The position numbers were made by a program, and so were the translations under genes. From PFJX01 sp037442845 (lineage in GTDB: Bacteria; Pseudomonadota; Gammaproteobacteria; Burkholderiales; Thiobacillaceae): DNA of 14,323 nucleotides. Numbering within the stretch: the stretch's first letter is position 1; the number at the start of each line of letters is the position of its first letter. The notes under the pieces are model-generated. The model ran no database searches, was not told where the DNA came from, and saw only the letters and a program-made list of their open reading frames with translations. The stretch is from positions 1 to 14,323 of the forward strand of contig JBBIPL010000057.1 in the NCBI GenBank assembly GCA_037442845.1. The letters run 5' to 3'. Positions 14,089 to 14,323 of this stretch are shown here, piece after piece.

Positions 14089-14211
14089 AACGGACATGAC
14101 TTTTATGCCCTTCAGGGTATTCATGCCCTTCAGGGTATTCATGCCCTTCAGGGTATTCATGCCCTTCAGGGTATTCATGCTACGGGGCGTCTTCTCAAAG
14201 TCATGTCCGTT
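14089..14211. repeat. 15-bp inverted repeat bracketing the tandem array
   Basis: AACGGACATGACTTT (14089-14103) is the exact complement of AAAGTCATGTCCGTT (14197-14211). Between the arms lie the four 18-bp tandem copies and 20 bp of unique sequence. GTCCGTT occurs once more directly at 14220-14226. No direct target duplication is evident outside the arms. Confidence 0.8.
14105..14176. repeat. Tandem repeat, four perfect 18-bp copies
   Basis: ATGCCCTTCAGGGTATTC is repeated without change at 14105, 14123, 14141 and 14159, with ATGC of a fifth copy at 14177-14180. Each unit holds the small dyad CCCT-TC-AGGG. Because 18 is a multiple of three, open frames cross it on both strands (MNTLKG on the minus strand, MPFRVF on the plus), but neither belongs to a credible gene. 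There are no spacers, so it is not a CRISPR array. Confidence 0.95.
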
Positions 14212-14247
14212 AAAGGCACGTCCGTTCACGTGAAACACCGCCTTGGG

Positions 14248-14283
14248 CGTCATTGCGAGGCGCGTAGCGACACGGCAATCCGG
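14248..14283. repeat. Widespread CGTCATTGCGAGG-type interspersed repeat (probably continues past the window)
   Basis: CGTCATTGCGAGG followed by CGCGTAGCGACACGG and CAATCCGG matches from memory the left half of a repeat found in many bacterial genomes, whose right half is roughly the reverse complement. ATTGC and GCAAT (14252-14256, 14275-14279) form the local dyad. The partner half should lie near or beyond 14323. Confidence 0.65.
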
Positions 14284-14323
14284 AAGCTAGACTCCCTGCA
14301 AAGATCGCCACGCGGAGTTTATG

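Larger units (their letters stand above)
13879..14323. other. Gene-free, repeat-rich intergenic segment
   Basis: About 445 bp with no credible gene. Minus-strand frames run through it, but they only translate repeats and hairpins. It holds a promoter candidate, three GC-rich hairpins, a tandem array with its inverted repeat, and the start of a widespread interspersed repeat that runs off the window; each is listed separately. Confidence 0.75.

Noticed and set aside
14105..14176. Possible CRISPR array
   Set aside because: The 18-bp units are directly adjacent with no spacers, and no cas genes are present.
13879..14253. N-terminal extension of DUF3579 with four MNTLKG repeats
   Set aside because: The frame runs through the tandem array, two palindromic repeats and the likely promoter; family similarity begins only near 13878.

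Overview
The window is GC-rich, gene-dense chromosomal DNA. It most likely comes from a betaproteobacterium of the Rhodocyclales/Nitrosomonadales type. That placement rests on gene order and on families I know mainly from Betaproteobacteria (DUF3619, DUF3106, DUF3579). It is inferred by recognition, not from a phylogeny. Almost every protein is a core housekeeping gene, and nothing looks like a prophage, plasmid or large island.

Layout: (1) 1-951 (+): 3' part of lptG. (2) 2627-948 (-): a tightly overlapping four-gene operon with an ECF-type sigma factor, a one-TM DUF3619 protein, an exported DUF3106 protein and an RDD membrane protein. (3) 2690-5603 (+): promoter, rplU, rpmA, a strong terminator, then obgE and proB joined by an ATGA overlap. 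(4) 13048-5649 (-): murJ, ribF, ileS, lspA, an slpA-type FKBP isomerase and ispH. This run serves peptidoglycan precursor flipping, flavin cofactors, Ile-tRNA charging, lipoprotein maturation and isoprenoid synthesis. (5) 13154-13542 (+): rpsT with a clear promoter and terminator. (6) 13878-13522 (-): a DUF3579 gene whose stop codon lies in the loop of the rpsT terminator. (7) 13879-14323: about 445 bp without a gene, packed with repeats.

Most unusual points: (a) A 174-bp miniature transposable element sits between ribF and ileS. It has 18-bp perfect terminal inverted repeats and a 5-bp target duplication TTCAA that contains the ribF stop codon. Its interior folds as one fully nested imperfect hairpin. 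(b) The sigma/DUF3619/DUF3106/RDD operon has the parts list of a trans-envelope signalling system: sigma factor, one-TM candidate anti-sigma factor, and an exported protein with LTxxQ-like repeats. It resembles CnrH-CnrY-CnrX in architecture, though this is a hypothesis. (c) Four perfect 18-bp tandem repeats are bracketed by a 15-bp inverted repeat, next to two other intergenic repeats of widespread type.

All calls were made by reading the sequence. No homology search, folding program or expression data was used.
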